A stretch of DNA of 14,980 nt from the NCBI GenBank assembly GCA_002351795.1, contig DEHG01000093.1:1-14980 (forward strand), given 5' to 3'. Made by a program: the position numbers and the translations under genes. The notes under the pieces are model-generated. The model was not told where the DNA came from. It saw only the letters and a list, made by a program, of their open reading frames with translations, and made no database searches. Position 1 is the first letter of the stretch; each line of letters starts with the position of its first letter. Positions 1 through 6,138 of the stretch are shown in pieces. The DNA is from Ruminococcaceae bacterium UBA2806 (lineage in GTDB: Bacteria; Bacillota; Clostridia; Oscillospirales; Acutalibacteraceae).

Positions 1-22
1 ACCAAACAGAGCGAAATGTAAT

Positions 23-60
23 GGAGCGAACCCCGCGTTGCGGCTCCGGCGACTCGCCGG
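23..60. repeat. GC-rich paired-hairpin element downstream of murI
   Basis: Two compact hairpins sit just past the murI stop. CCGC/GCGG (33-36 with 40-43, loop GTT) can be extended by GGAG/CTCC (23-26 with 44-47). CCGGCG/CGCCGG (46-51 with 55-60) has a three-base loop. They share bases 46-47, so they cannot both form completely. No T-run follows on the minus strand, so this is not an evident intrinsic terminator for murI. The stretch is much more GC-rich than the other gaps in the window. A REP-like intergenic repeat is one reading, but only one copy is visible. Confidence 0.45.
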
Positions 61-74
61 CGAAACTTTTGCTT

Positions 75-905
75 TCAGCTCTGAGTTTTCTTTATAAGAT
101 GCTCAACGTTGATATGAGCGGCTTCATATTCAACGCTTTTCCCTAAAAATACATCTGCTGTCTTGCGGAAACCTTCTACAGTATCGCTTACATAGTATTT
201 GCAGTTGCCGAGAGTATTGCTGTTATTCAGAAGTCCTTTGTTTCCGAGAATGTTTGCGGCATACAGCGCAGTTTCCTTTCCCGAATCTATAAGTGTAACT
301 CCCTTTCCGAGATAATTGCTGATAGCCTCTGCAATTATGGGAAAATGTGTGCAGCCAAGTATAAGAGTATCTATCCCCGCCGCTTTCATTTCAGAAAGAT
401 ATCTTTCGACAGTGAGCTGTACTATCGGGTCGTCAGCGGAAATAAATCCGTTTTCTACAAGCGGTACAAACAGCGGACAGGCTTGCTGATAAACCGTTAT
501 CCTGTCATCCTGACGCAGTATCTCTTTTTTGTAGGAGCTGCTTTTGACGGTTGCAGGAGTGCCTATTATGCCTATCCTGCCGTTTTTTGTAGCCCTTACA
601 GCGGCTGTCGCCGTAGGGATAACAACGCCAGTAAACGGTACGGGCAGATCTTCATACAGCTCCGTTGCAACAGAACTGACTGTTCCGCATGCCGCAATTA
701 TTAGCTTTACGCCCTTTGACAAAAGGAAATCAGCGTCCTGTCTTGCATATACCTTTATTGTTTTGTCACTTCTTGTTCCGTAGGGTACTCTTGCGGTATC
801 TCCGAAATAAATAATGTTTTCCTGGGGAAGGACTTTTATAAGCTCCTTTACAGCAGTAAGCCCTCCGAGTCCTGAATCAAATACCCCGATAGCCTGTTCA
901 GACAT
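75..905 (-). CDS. murI: Glutamate racemase MurI
   Basis: Cytoplasmic cofactor-independent racemase converting L-glutamate to D-glutamate for the peptidoglycan stem peptide. The 276-residue length is normal for the family. Visible motifs are GVFDSGLGGLT (7-17, with the active-site Asp10), YFGDTARVPYG (33-43), the first catalytic cysteine in AACGTVSS (Cys73) and the second in LGCTHFP (Cys185, His187), with VENG at 150-153. The first cysteine motif is CGT rather than the usual CNT (codon GGA), so a substrate-contacting Asn is replaced by Gly. The start at 905 is chosen because the family motif begins soon after it and GAGAGGG lies upstream; an in-frame ATG at 929 would lie deep in ddl. The gene overlaps the ddl stop by 8 bases (ATGTCTGA), suggesting translational coupling. 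No intrinsic terminator follows, so transcription may continue beyond the left edge. Confidence 0.95.
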   Translation of the reverse strand: MSEQAIGVFDSGLGGLTAVKELIKVLPQENIIYFGDTARVPYGTRSDKTIKVYARQDADFLLSKGVKLIIAACGTVSSVATELYEDLPVPFTGVVIPTATAAVRATKNGRIGIIGTPATVKSSSYKKEILRQDDRITVYQQACPLFVPLVENGFISADDPIVQLTVERYLSEMKAAGIDTLILGCTHFPIIAEAISNYLGKGVTLIDSGKETALYAANILGNKGLLNNSNTLGNCKYYVSDTVEGFRKTADVFLGKSVEYEAAHINVEHLIKKTQS

Positions 906-1980
906 TTTTACCAGCCCTCTCGAATGCAAGTGAGATCAGCTTCTCAATAAGCTCGCTGCCATCTATACCGCTTGCAGCCATAAGCTTGGGATACATACTG
1001 ATGGATGTGAAGCCCGGAAGGGTATTTATCTCATTGAGAAGTATGCGCCCCTCGTCGGTTACAAAGAAATCGACTCTTGAAAGACCCTCGCAGCCTAATG
1101 CAGTATATGCGGCAGCAGCGGTCTTTCTTACCTTTTCCGCAAGCTCGTCACTTATATGTGCGGGAATGAAAAGCTTTGACCCGGCGTTATTGTATTTTGC
1201 ATCATAATCATAGAACTCTGCGGCAGGAGCGATCTGACCGGGAATGGAAACAAACGGATCCTTGTTTCCGAGTACGGCACATTCTACCTCTTTGCCGACA
1301 ATGCTTTCCTCGATGAGTATGCGGCTGTCCTCTTTTGCAGCTTTTTCAATTGCCTTTATAAGCTCGTCCCTGTTGTGCGCCTTGCTTATGCCGACAGATG
1401 AACCGGCGTTTGCCGGCTTTACAAACAGCGGATATTCCGGCAGCTCGGCTTCTGCTTTTGCAATACATTTTTCTGCATTCTCTTCATATTCATAGCTGTA
1501 GAACCATGTGAACTTAGCCTGATCTATTCCGGCGTGCTCAAACATTATATTGGTCGATACCTTGTCCATACATTCAGCCGATGCAAGAACACCGCAGCCG
1601 ACATACGGGATCTCGGACATTTCAAGAAGTCCCTGCAATGTACCGTCCTCACCGTTCTTTCCGTGGAGTACGGGGAAAACAACGTCAAGCGGAAGCTTTT
1701 CTGTCGTTCCATCCTTATTTATAATAATGATACCGTGTACAGAGGGTGCGGGCGCAATGAAAGCTGTGCGGTTGTTTTCGTCTTTTTCCCATGTACCGTC
1801 TGCTATGTTCTCCAAAGCTCCGGTATACAAAAACCATCTGCCTGTTTTTGTGATACCTATTGTAACTATCTCGTATTTTTCGGTCGGTATCTGGCTTATC
1901 ACATATGAAGCAGATACTCTTGATACCTCATGCTCGGATGATTTACCGCCGAATATTACGGCAATTCTTTTTTTATCCAT
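898..1980 (-). CDS. ddl: D-alanine--D-alanine ligase
   Basis: ATP-grasp ligase joining two D-alanines for the UDP-MurNAc-pentapeptide, acting in the cytosol. The 360 residues show the family landmarks: FGGKSSEHEVS (10-20, Glu16 for the first D-Ala), HGKNGEDGTLQG (106-117), the ATP-grasp lysine in FVKPANAGSSVGISK (186-200), the omega-loop signature EFYDYDAKY (255-263) and the metal-binding NEINT (316-320). The tyrosine-containing omega loop is the D-Ala-D-Ala type and differs from VanA/VanB D-lactate ligases as known for those families, so no vancomycin resistance is implied. The start at 1980 is fixed by GGAGGAA (1987-1993, minus strand) six bases upstream. An open frame continues to 2106, but it runs through an inverted repeat and is not family sequence. 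The gene is first in a pair with murI. Confidence 0.96.
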   Translation of the reverse strand: MDKKRIAVIFGGKSSEHEVSRVSASYVISQIPTEKYEIVTIGITKTGRWFLYTGALENIADGTWEKDENNRTAFIAPAPSVHGIIIINKDGTTEKLPLDVVFPVLHGKNGEDGTLQGLLEMSEIPYVGCGVLASAECMDKVSTNIMFEHAGIDQAKFTWFYSYEYEENAEKCIAKAEAELPEYPLFVKPANAGSSVGISKAHNRDELIKAIEKAAKEDSRILIEESIVGKEVECAVLGNKDPFVSIPGQIAPAAEFYDYDAKYNNAGSKLFIPAHISDELAEKVRKTAAAAYTALGCEGLSRVDFFVTDEGRILLNEINTLPGFTSISMYPKLMAASGIDGSELIEKLISLAFERAGKNV

Positions 1981-2002
1981 TATCCATTCCTCCGTATCTT
2001 TG

Positions 2003-2131
2003 TGGTCAGTGATCAGTGTATTTGCTTTAGCATCGGCAATGCGGTGATATATATATATAATATAATGTATATTTCTGATAGTTGATTTTAGCACTTTGTA
2101 ACTCAATAAACCAACAACTAATCACTAACCA
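2003..2131 (-). repeat. Imperfect inverted repeat (MITE-like) in ddl leader
   Basis: Arms of 16 bases at 2003-2018 (TGGTCAGTGATCAGTG) and 2116-2131 (AACTAATCACTAACCA) are inverted relative to each other with 13 of 16 positions matching. Read as minus-strand RNA, two of the three mismatches become G-U pairs, giving about 15 paired positions closing a 97-base interior that contains an alternating AT tract (about 2045-2066). It lies directly upstream of the ddl ribosome binding site. It may be a miniature inverted-repeat element, a regulatory leader, or a former element now serving as leader. I cannot see other copies or a clear target duplication. Confidence 0.5.
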
Positions 2132-2275
2132 TTATAATATCATAGTTTTAGACGGTGTGCAATTGCAAATTGTAAATAGTTACGGTTTTGAAATGAGAAC
2201 ATATAGGAATTCAGCTAATTCTTTTGTGCAAAGTGCTGAATATTAGCTTTTGTTTTTGTAATATGCAAAAAATAC
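2132..2275. other. Intergenic region between divergent ddl and the NlpC/P60-like gene
   Basis: The gap between the ddl start and the surface-protein start is about 460 bases, and this AT-rich part holds no credible gene. It contains two overlapping, mutually exclusive pairings: ATTCAGC (2209-2215) with GCTGAAT (2235-2241), and AGCTAAT (2213-2219) with ATTAGCT (2242-2248), the latter followed by a T-rich stretch. A minus-strand TATAAT (plus 2131-2136) could be the ddl -10 box, but the best upstream hexamer, TTGCAC (plus 2157-2162), is 20 bases away, so the ddl promoter is not convincingly identified. Confidence 0.35.
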
Positions 2276-2304
2276 TTGATTTTTTGTTAATTAGATGTTA
2301 TTAT
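2276..2304 (+). promoter_or_regulatory. Sigma-A promoter for the NlpC/P60-like gene
   Basis: TTGATT (2276-2281), a 17-base spacer and TATTAT (2299-2304), with a TGn extended -10 (TG at 2296-2297). This places the transcript start near 2311 and leaves a leader of about 130 bases before the start codon. Confidence 0.7.
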
Positions 2305-2352
2305 CTATATAGATTTGTTACAAGTTTGAAATACTTTTTACGACAGCTTCAT

Positions 2353-2383
2353 TTATCGGGTTAAGAAAATGTAATCCCGATAA
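2353..2383 (+). other. Leader stem-loop of the NlpC/P60-like gene
   Basis: TTATCGGG (2353-2360) pairs perfectly with CCCGATAA (2376-2383), and TTA/TAA can extend the stem inward past one bulged base. No T-run follows, so it is not a terminator. It does not match the conserved cores of the ydaO (c-di-AMP) or c-di-GMP riboswitches, which often precede wall hydrolase genes. It may stabilise the leader. Confidence 0.45.
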
Positions 2384-2440
2384 CAAATCAAAAGGAAAAC
2401 AAGACGTAATTTTTTGCGACTGAAGGGAGTTATTACACTA

Positions 2441-4774
2441 ATGGCGAAAGTAATGAAAAAAGCTCTTGCTGTTGCACTGACAGCCGGCATGGCAGGTACG
2501 ATGCTTACGACAGGTGCAATGACGGCATCAGCTGAAACAAGTACAGGCGTAGGACTTGCGGCTCATGCACTGAGAGCCTACAGAGAAGGCTGGCAGTATG
2601 TATGGGGCGGTACATCCGAAGGAACGGTAGACTGTTCAGGTCTTATTTATACTTATAACTGCGTAGGCGGAAACAGAGTAGAAATGCTCGCATCCTCAAG
2701 CGAATACGGATATGTAAGCGAGGGTATTCCCCGTATACACGGACTCGGACTTCATATGCCCGGTCATGTAGGCGTATATATCGGCGGCGGCGCTGCTGTT
2801 GACGCAAGAGATGAGTATTCAGGTGTTGTATATCATAATGTATATAACAAATCATGGGTAGAATGGTTCAAGGTTGCAGGCGTAAGCTATCCCGAAAACG
2901 GATGGGTTCTGCTTGACGGCGATTCCTTCTATTATGAAAACGGTCAGTATGTTGTTGATACCACAAGAACAATTGATGGTGTTACATATACATTCGGCGG
3001 CGACGGCGCATCAGATTTCGCACCTCCGGCAAGCGCATACACAGCAACTGACTATTCGACAGCAAGTGCTTCTCAGGGTGAGCCTGTTTTCAATAACGAA
3101 GAAAGCGAAGAGGAGGAATCCTATTATGAGGAAGAATACTCAGAGGAAGAAAATGAAGAATCTGAAGAAGAGGAATCTTCTGAGGAAGAAGAGTCAGTAA
3201 CAGTGGAAGAATCCGAAGAGGAGTCTGAGGAAGAAAGCTGCTATGAGGAAAGCGAAGAAGAATCTTCAGAGGAATCAATAGAAGAGGAATCATATGTCGA
3301 GGAGTCTTACGAGGAGGAATCCGAGGAAGAACAGAGCTATGAAGAGGTTTCTGAAGAGGAAGTTTCCGCAAATGCTTATACTGAGGAATATTCCCAGGAG
3401 TATTCTTCGGAGGAGGAAAGCTCTGAGCCTGTAGTTGAGGAAAGTAAGGAAGAATCAAAGGTCGAAGAGCCGAAGAAAGAAGAATCCAATACAGAAGAGT
3501 CCAAGAAAGAGGAATCCAAGAAAGAGGAATCCAAGAAAGAGGAATCCAAGAAAGAGGAGTCCAAGCCTGAGGTCAAGGAAGTAAAGATCGTTGCTGAATA
3601 CGGCAATCAGGATTACGGCGAAAGCAGCTATGTTGCAAAGACTCAGAATAGACTTTACGAGCTTGGCTATACAAATGCACAGGCAACCGGTTATTTCGAT
3701 GAAAATACCATCTATGCAGTCATGAATTTCCAGGAAATGAATGGTCTTGAAGCTACAGGCCGTGTAGATGAAAAGACAATGAAGATGCTTGAATCAAAGG
3801 ATGCAGTATCTGCTTTCTTTAACATGATCTTCGGTGATTATGATGAAGTGGCATACGGTCCTATCTCAGCTTTACAGTCAAGACTTAAAGAGCTTGAGTA
3901 TTTCACAGGCGATGTTGACGGTCATTTCGGAAAGACAACAAAGCTTGCAGTTGAGATGTTCCAGAAGGACAACAATCTCGACAAGACAGGCAATGCTGAT
4001 GTGACAACACTCCTTAAAATATACAAGACAGATGCAGCTCATAACCAGAATGTTGGTTGTATCGTATACGGTATGCGCAGTGATGACGCAGCAAAGATGA
4101 TCGCAAGACTTGCACAGCTTCGTTATCTTGCTTCGTCAAAGGGCAATGTATTTGATGATGAGGTTTTAGCAGCTGTTCATGAGTTCCAGAAGGAAGCCGG
4201 CTTTGAGCAGGCTGACAAGATGACTCCTGATATGCTCAAGGTCCTCTATTCAGGAGAAGCTCCGAGATCTGCAGAGTATACAAATCTCAAAGTCGGTTAT
4301 ACAGGTTCTGATGTAACAGATCTTCAGGAAAATCTTGCAAAGCTTGATTACTATGACGGCAAGACAAACGGCGTATATACACCGAGCGTTGAGGAATCCG
4401 TAAAGGAATTCCAGAAAGAGAACGATCTTGAGGAAACAGGCGTTGCCGATACATCTACAGTTGAGAAGATCGAGACTGTAAAGAAGGCAGAGGAAAAGAA
4501 GGCGCAGGATCAGAAGTACGTTCTCAAGACAGCAAACGTTACAGATGATGATGCACTCAAGGATATTGCAAAGGGTACTGTAAAGACTCCCGATACTGCT
4601 CCCAAGAAGACAGTAGCTTCCGTAAGCAATGAGGCACCGTCCGGTACAATGGATTCACTTCCGCTTGTTGCTCTTGCAGGTGCATTCCTTGCACTTTCCT
4701 CCGCACTGATCGCAGTTATCATTGCAAAGAAAAGAAAGAGAAACAGTATAATAGTTGAGGATTTCAATGACTGA
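2441..4774 (+). CDS. Exported NlpC/P60-like protein with Glu/Ser linker, peptidoglycan-binding repeats and membrane anchor
   Basis: Predicted 777-residue surface protein. A signal peptide occupies residues 1-31, with a probable cut after ASA. An NlpC/P60-like domain (about 38-145) keeps the GG...DCSGL cysteine (Cys65) and the GHVGVYIGGG histidine (His109); the usual third polar residue is not obvious. The expected role is cutting peptide bonds in peptidoglycan, but activity is not assured. Residues about 219-380 are Glu/Ser-rich and end in tandem KKEES units. Four repeats with FQ-type PG_binding_1 signatures follow (roughly 390-450, 470-525, 540-600 and 625-685, each with F-Q-[KE]-x-N/A and G-x-x-D elements). 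A hydrophobic segment at about 738-761 is followed by KKRKR, consistent with C-terminal membrane anchoring with a cytoplasmic tail. The start at 2441 is preferred over the upstream TTG (2414) because AAGGGAG (2423-2429) precedes it and the signal peptide follows. It is monocistronic, with its own promoter and terminator. Confidence 0.8.
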   Translation: MAKVMKKALAVALTAGMAGTMLTTGAMTASAETSTGVGLAAHALRAYREGWQYVWGGTSEGTVDCSGLIYTYNCVGGNRVEMLASSSEYGYVSEGIPRIHGLGLHMPGHVGVYIGGGAAVDARDEYSGVVYHNVYNKSWVEWFKVAGVSYPENGWVLLDGDSFYYENGQYVVDTTRTIDGVTYTFGGDGASDFAPPASAYTATDYSTASASQGEPVFNNEESEEEESYYEEEYSEEENEESEEEESSEEEESVTVEESEEESEEESCYEESEEESSEESIEEESYVEESYEEESEEEQSYEEVSEEEVSANAYTEEYSQEYSSEEESSEPVVEESKEESKVEEPKKEESNTEESKKEESKKEESKKEESKKEESKPEVKEVKIVAEYGNQDYGESSYVAKTQNRLYELGYTNAQATGYFDENTIYAVMNFQEMNGLEATGRVDEKTMKMLESKDAVSAFFNMIFGDYDEVAYGPISALQSRLKELEYFTGDVDGHFGKTTKLAVEMFQKDNNLDKTGNADVTTLLKIYKTDAAHNQNVGCIVYGMRSDDAAKMIARLAQLRYLASSKGNVFDDEVLAAVHEFQKEAGFEQADKMTPDMLKVLYSGEAPRSAEYTNLKVGYTGSDVTDLQENLAKLDYYDGKTNGVYTPSVEESVKEFQKENDLEETGVADTSTVEKIETVKKAEEKKAQDQKYVLKTANVTDDDALKDIAKGTVKTPDTAPKKTVASVSNEAPSGTMDSLPLVALAGAFLALSSALIAVIIAKKRKRNSIIVEDFND
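3473..3562 (+). repeat. Tandem 15-base repeat encoding KKEES
   Basis: Six consecutive 15-base units lie inside the linker-coding region. Three are identical AAGAAAGAGGAATCC (3503-3517, 3518-3532, 3533-3547). The unit at 3548-3562 and the one at 3473-3487 each differ by one base, and 3488-3502 is more diverged. Because the unit is a multiple of three, gain or loss by slippage would change linker length without a frameshift. Confidence 0.9.
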
Positions 4775-4797
4775 TTCTTAGTCTGATATACTCCTTG

Positions 4798-4834
4798 AAA
4801 GGAACGTTCCGCATAGTCGGGGCGTTCCTTTTTA
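4798..4834 (+). terminator. Rho-independent terminator of the NlpC/P60-like gene
   Basis: AAAGGAACG (4798-4806) pairs perfectly with CGTTCCTTT (4823-4831), with further CCG/CGG pairing possible inside, and the stem runs into a T-tract. It begins 23 bases after the stop codon. Confidence 0.9.
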
Positions 4835-5000
4835 TACAGTCATGGCAAAAAAGAGGGAAGACCTGTTCCGGTCAACCCTATAAACTTTTATCTGAATCCG
4901 TGAAACTTAATATAATAAACAATTATACAAAAATAAAATACTATTCTGATGCGATATTGCTGTATCTTTCCTGATCGGGTTTTATGTATTCAGGGATACA
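4835..5000. other. Convergent intergenic gap with one stem-loop
   Basis: This stretch lies between the surface-protein terminator and the opposing bioY terminator. I see no gene in it. TGTATC plus CCTGA (4961-4966, 4970-4974) pair with TCAGG plus GATACA (4990-4994, 4995-5000), making an 11-pair stem with a three-base bulge and a 15-base loop. It has no T-run on either side and immediately adjoins the bioY terminator, so it may be part of a bioY 3' tail or a processing structure. Confidence 0.35.
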
Positions 5001-5002
5001 AT

Positions 5003-5036
5003 AAAAAAGCGGGGTACAATTTTTATGTACTCCGCT
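5003..5036 (-). terminator. Probable rho-independent terminator of bioY
   Basis: On the minus strand AGCGGAGTACA (plus 5026-5036) pairs with TGTACCCCGCT (plus 5008-5018) with a single A-C mismatch and a seven-base loop, followed directly by a run of six T. It lies about 60 bases past the bioY stop codon. Confidence 0.8.
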
Positions 5037-5048
5037 GATGATTATATA

Positions 5049-5090
5049 TGACAATTTATAAAATGGGACTGATCGAATTATAATTTGTCA
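5049..5090 (-). repeat. Inverted repeat immediately after bioY
   Basis: TGACAATTTATAA (5049-5061) and TTATAATTTGTCA (5078-5090) are inverted copies with 12 of 13 positions matching around a 16-base loop. The repeat begins five bases from the bioY stop and precedes the terminator hairpin. The arms carry TGACAA/TTGTCA, as in the operator upstream of bioY but facing the opposite way. Function unknown; a 3' stabilising stem is the plainest reading. Confidence 0.4.
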
Positions 5091-5095
5091 ATTAT

Positions 5096-5692
5096 TTATA
5101 TGTCTGAACTTTTGGTCAATGACTTTTTTACCCTGCTGACAATAATGACCGATATAATGATCTTTACTGAATCAGGAATAAGGAAAGGTATGACGCAGTA
5201 TTCGAGAGCTGTAGGAATATCCATATTCCCTCCGCCTGCATTGCTTACAAGAATAAACCATGCTGTACCGAACAGATAGCATAAAAAAAGTCCGGTAATC
5301 ATGCCAACGGCAAGCGCCCATATTTTGCCGCCTGTCAGATCTGATAGGATTCCGACTGCAAAAGCTGTAAACAGAAAACCTATTATATATCCGCCCGTAG
5401 GTCCTGCTATTATACCTAATCCGCCTGAAAAGCCTGCAAATACCGGTATACCGACAGCGCCGAGAAGAATATAAATGCCAACGCTGAGAGTACCTTTTTT
5501 TGCGCCGAGCAGTCCGGCAGCTATAAATATCCCCATTGTCTGCAATGTAAACGGAACAGCGCCTATCGGAAGCTGTATCTGGGAACAGACTGCTGTCAAT
5601 GCGGCAAACATTGCTGTATAGATCATATTTCTGAGCATTAAGCGGTTGTCCTGACGCACCACCGCTTTTTCGTTTATCCTGTGATTATTCAA
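5096..5692 (-). CDS. bioY: Biotin ECF transporter S component BioY
   Basis: Membrane substrate-binding subunit for biotin uptake that works with a shared ECF energizing module (EcfA/EcfA'/EcfT), none of which is encoded here. The sequence is strongly hydrophobic with about six membrane segments. It shows the BioY signatures PFTLQTMG, GAKKGTLSVGIYILLGAVGIPVFAG and GPTGGYIIGF. The start is uncertain. TTG at 5690-5692 is preferred here because GGAAGGG lies nine bases upstream, giving 198 residues; ATG at 5714-5716 has no visible ribosome binding site, and ATG at 5636-5638 would give a shorter product that begins just before the first helix and is closer to the family's usual length. It is a single-gene unit with a consensus promoter and a BirA-like operator, and no biotin-synthesis genes adjoin it. 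Its presence suggests the cell imports biotin. Confidence 0.93.
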   Translation of the reverse strand: MNNHRINEKAVVRQDNRLMLRNMIYTAMFAALTAVCSQIQLPIGAVPFTLQTMGIFIAAGLLGAKKGTLSVGIYILLGAVGIPVFAGFSGGLGIIAGPTGGYIIGFLFTAFAVGILSDLTGGKIWALAVGMITGLFLCYLFGTAWFILVSNAGGGNMDIPTALEYCVIPFLIPDSVKIIISVIIVSRVKKSLTKSSDI

Positions 5693-5818
5693 AATGAACA
5701 CCCTTCCGGAAATCATTCTATTATGTAAAGCAAAAGCTCTGAGTGAGGGAAAAGCTCCGCAGATCCTCGTTTTATTCTTTATAAATATAACTTTTTCAGA
5801 AGCTGCCTTATGTATTGT

Positions 5819-5847
5819 ATTATATCATGTGAATTGACGATTGTCAA
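5819..5847 (-). promoter_or_regulatory. Consensus sigma-A promoter of bioY
   Basis: Minus-strand TTGACA (plus 5842-5847), exactly 17 bases, then TATAAT (plus 5819-5824) with a TGn extended -10. Both hexamers are perfect. The -35 box is embedded in the left half of the BirA-like operator, which fits a strong promoter held down by a repressor. The leader to the start codon is about 120 bases, with no recognisable riboswitch. Confidence 0.88.
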
Positions 5848-5880
5848 CTGTATTATTGAATAAGCGTTGACAATTGTTAA
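5834..5880. promoter_or_regulatory. BirA-like biotin operator
   Basis: ATTGTCAAC (5840-5848) and GTTGACAAT (5866-5874) form a perfect inverted repeat separated by 17 bases, matching the general form of BirA sites (TTGTnAAC, spacer of about 15-18, GTTnACAA). Each half also lies in a small palindrome of its own: TTGACGATTGTCAA (5834-5847) and TTGACAATTGTTAA (5867-5880), with centres 33 bases apart. The left half covers the bioY -35 box. Biotin-bound BirA would be expected to repress bioY here. Confidence 0.75.
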
Positions 5881-5902
5881 TTTGCTGTCTGGATGATATA
5901 GT
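5874..5902 (+). promoter_or_regulatory. Possible divergent promoter opposite bioY
   Basis: TTGTTA (5874-5879), 17 bases, then TATAGT (5897-5902) with TG at 5894-5895. It would fire rightward from the other half of the BirA-like operator. No convincing gene follows before the tRNA promoter, so this may be chance, a relic, or the promoter of an untranslated RNA. Confidence 0.3.
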
Positions 5903-6138
5903 GATTAATGTCAGTATTGAAAAATGCTTTTCAATCAGATGCATAAACGTTTTCCGGAAAACATAAAATAAGACAGAAAGCATGGATCAGAATATCACTT
6001 TAGTTTGTATAAATAAAAATATCTCATTATTTGCATGTTGTAATATAGCACAGAAGGTGAATTGCTAATAATTTTTATTGAAATTATTAATGTTTTTTAG
6101 TATATACAGATAATATCCCGATAAAATAAATTTTAAGC
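5903..6138. other. AT-rich intergenic region with two perfect palindromes
   Basis: There is no supported gene between the bioY control region and the tRNA promoter. Two perfect inverted repeats stand out: ATTGAAAA/TTTTCAAT (5916-5923 with 5928-5935, four-base centre) and the uninterrupted 14-base palindrome GTTTTCCGGAAAAC (5949-5962). The longest plausible small frame (ATG at 5982, 28 codons) has a weak ribosome site and no recognisable features. Confidence 0.4.

Noticed and set aside
898..1980. Vancomycin-resistance type ligase (VanA/VanB/VanC)
   Set aside because: The omega loop EFYDYDAKY is the standard D-Ala-D-Ala form, and no vanH, vanX or vanT neighbours are present.
1981..2106. N-terminal extension of ddl from an ATG at 2106
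   Set aside because: It runs through the inverted repeat and AT tract, has no family sequence, and the strong GGAGGAA site points to the start at 1980.
2311..2440. Possible ydaO or c-di-GMP riboswitch in the long leader of the NlpC/P60-like gene
   Set aside because: Such riboswitches often precede wall hydrolase genes, but only one simple stem is present and the conserved riboswitch cores are absent.
3473..3562. Short direct repeats that could suggest a CRISPR array
   Set aside because: The 15-base units abut with no spacers and lie in frame inside a coding region; no cas genes are present.
3090..3606. Long antisense frames opposite the Glu/Ser linker with FLDSS and Pro/Leu-rich repeats
   Set aside because: They are the reverse reading of the tandem GAA/GAG/TCC repeats and mirror their periodicity. 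No ribosome site or family resemblance supports them.
5982..6068. 28-codon plus-strand frame before the tRNA promoter
   Set aside because: Weak ribosome site, no recognisable features and AT-driven composition; reported only as part of the intergenic description.
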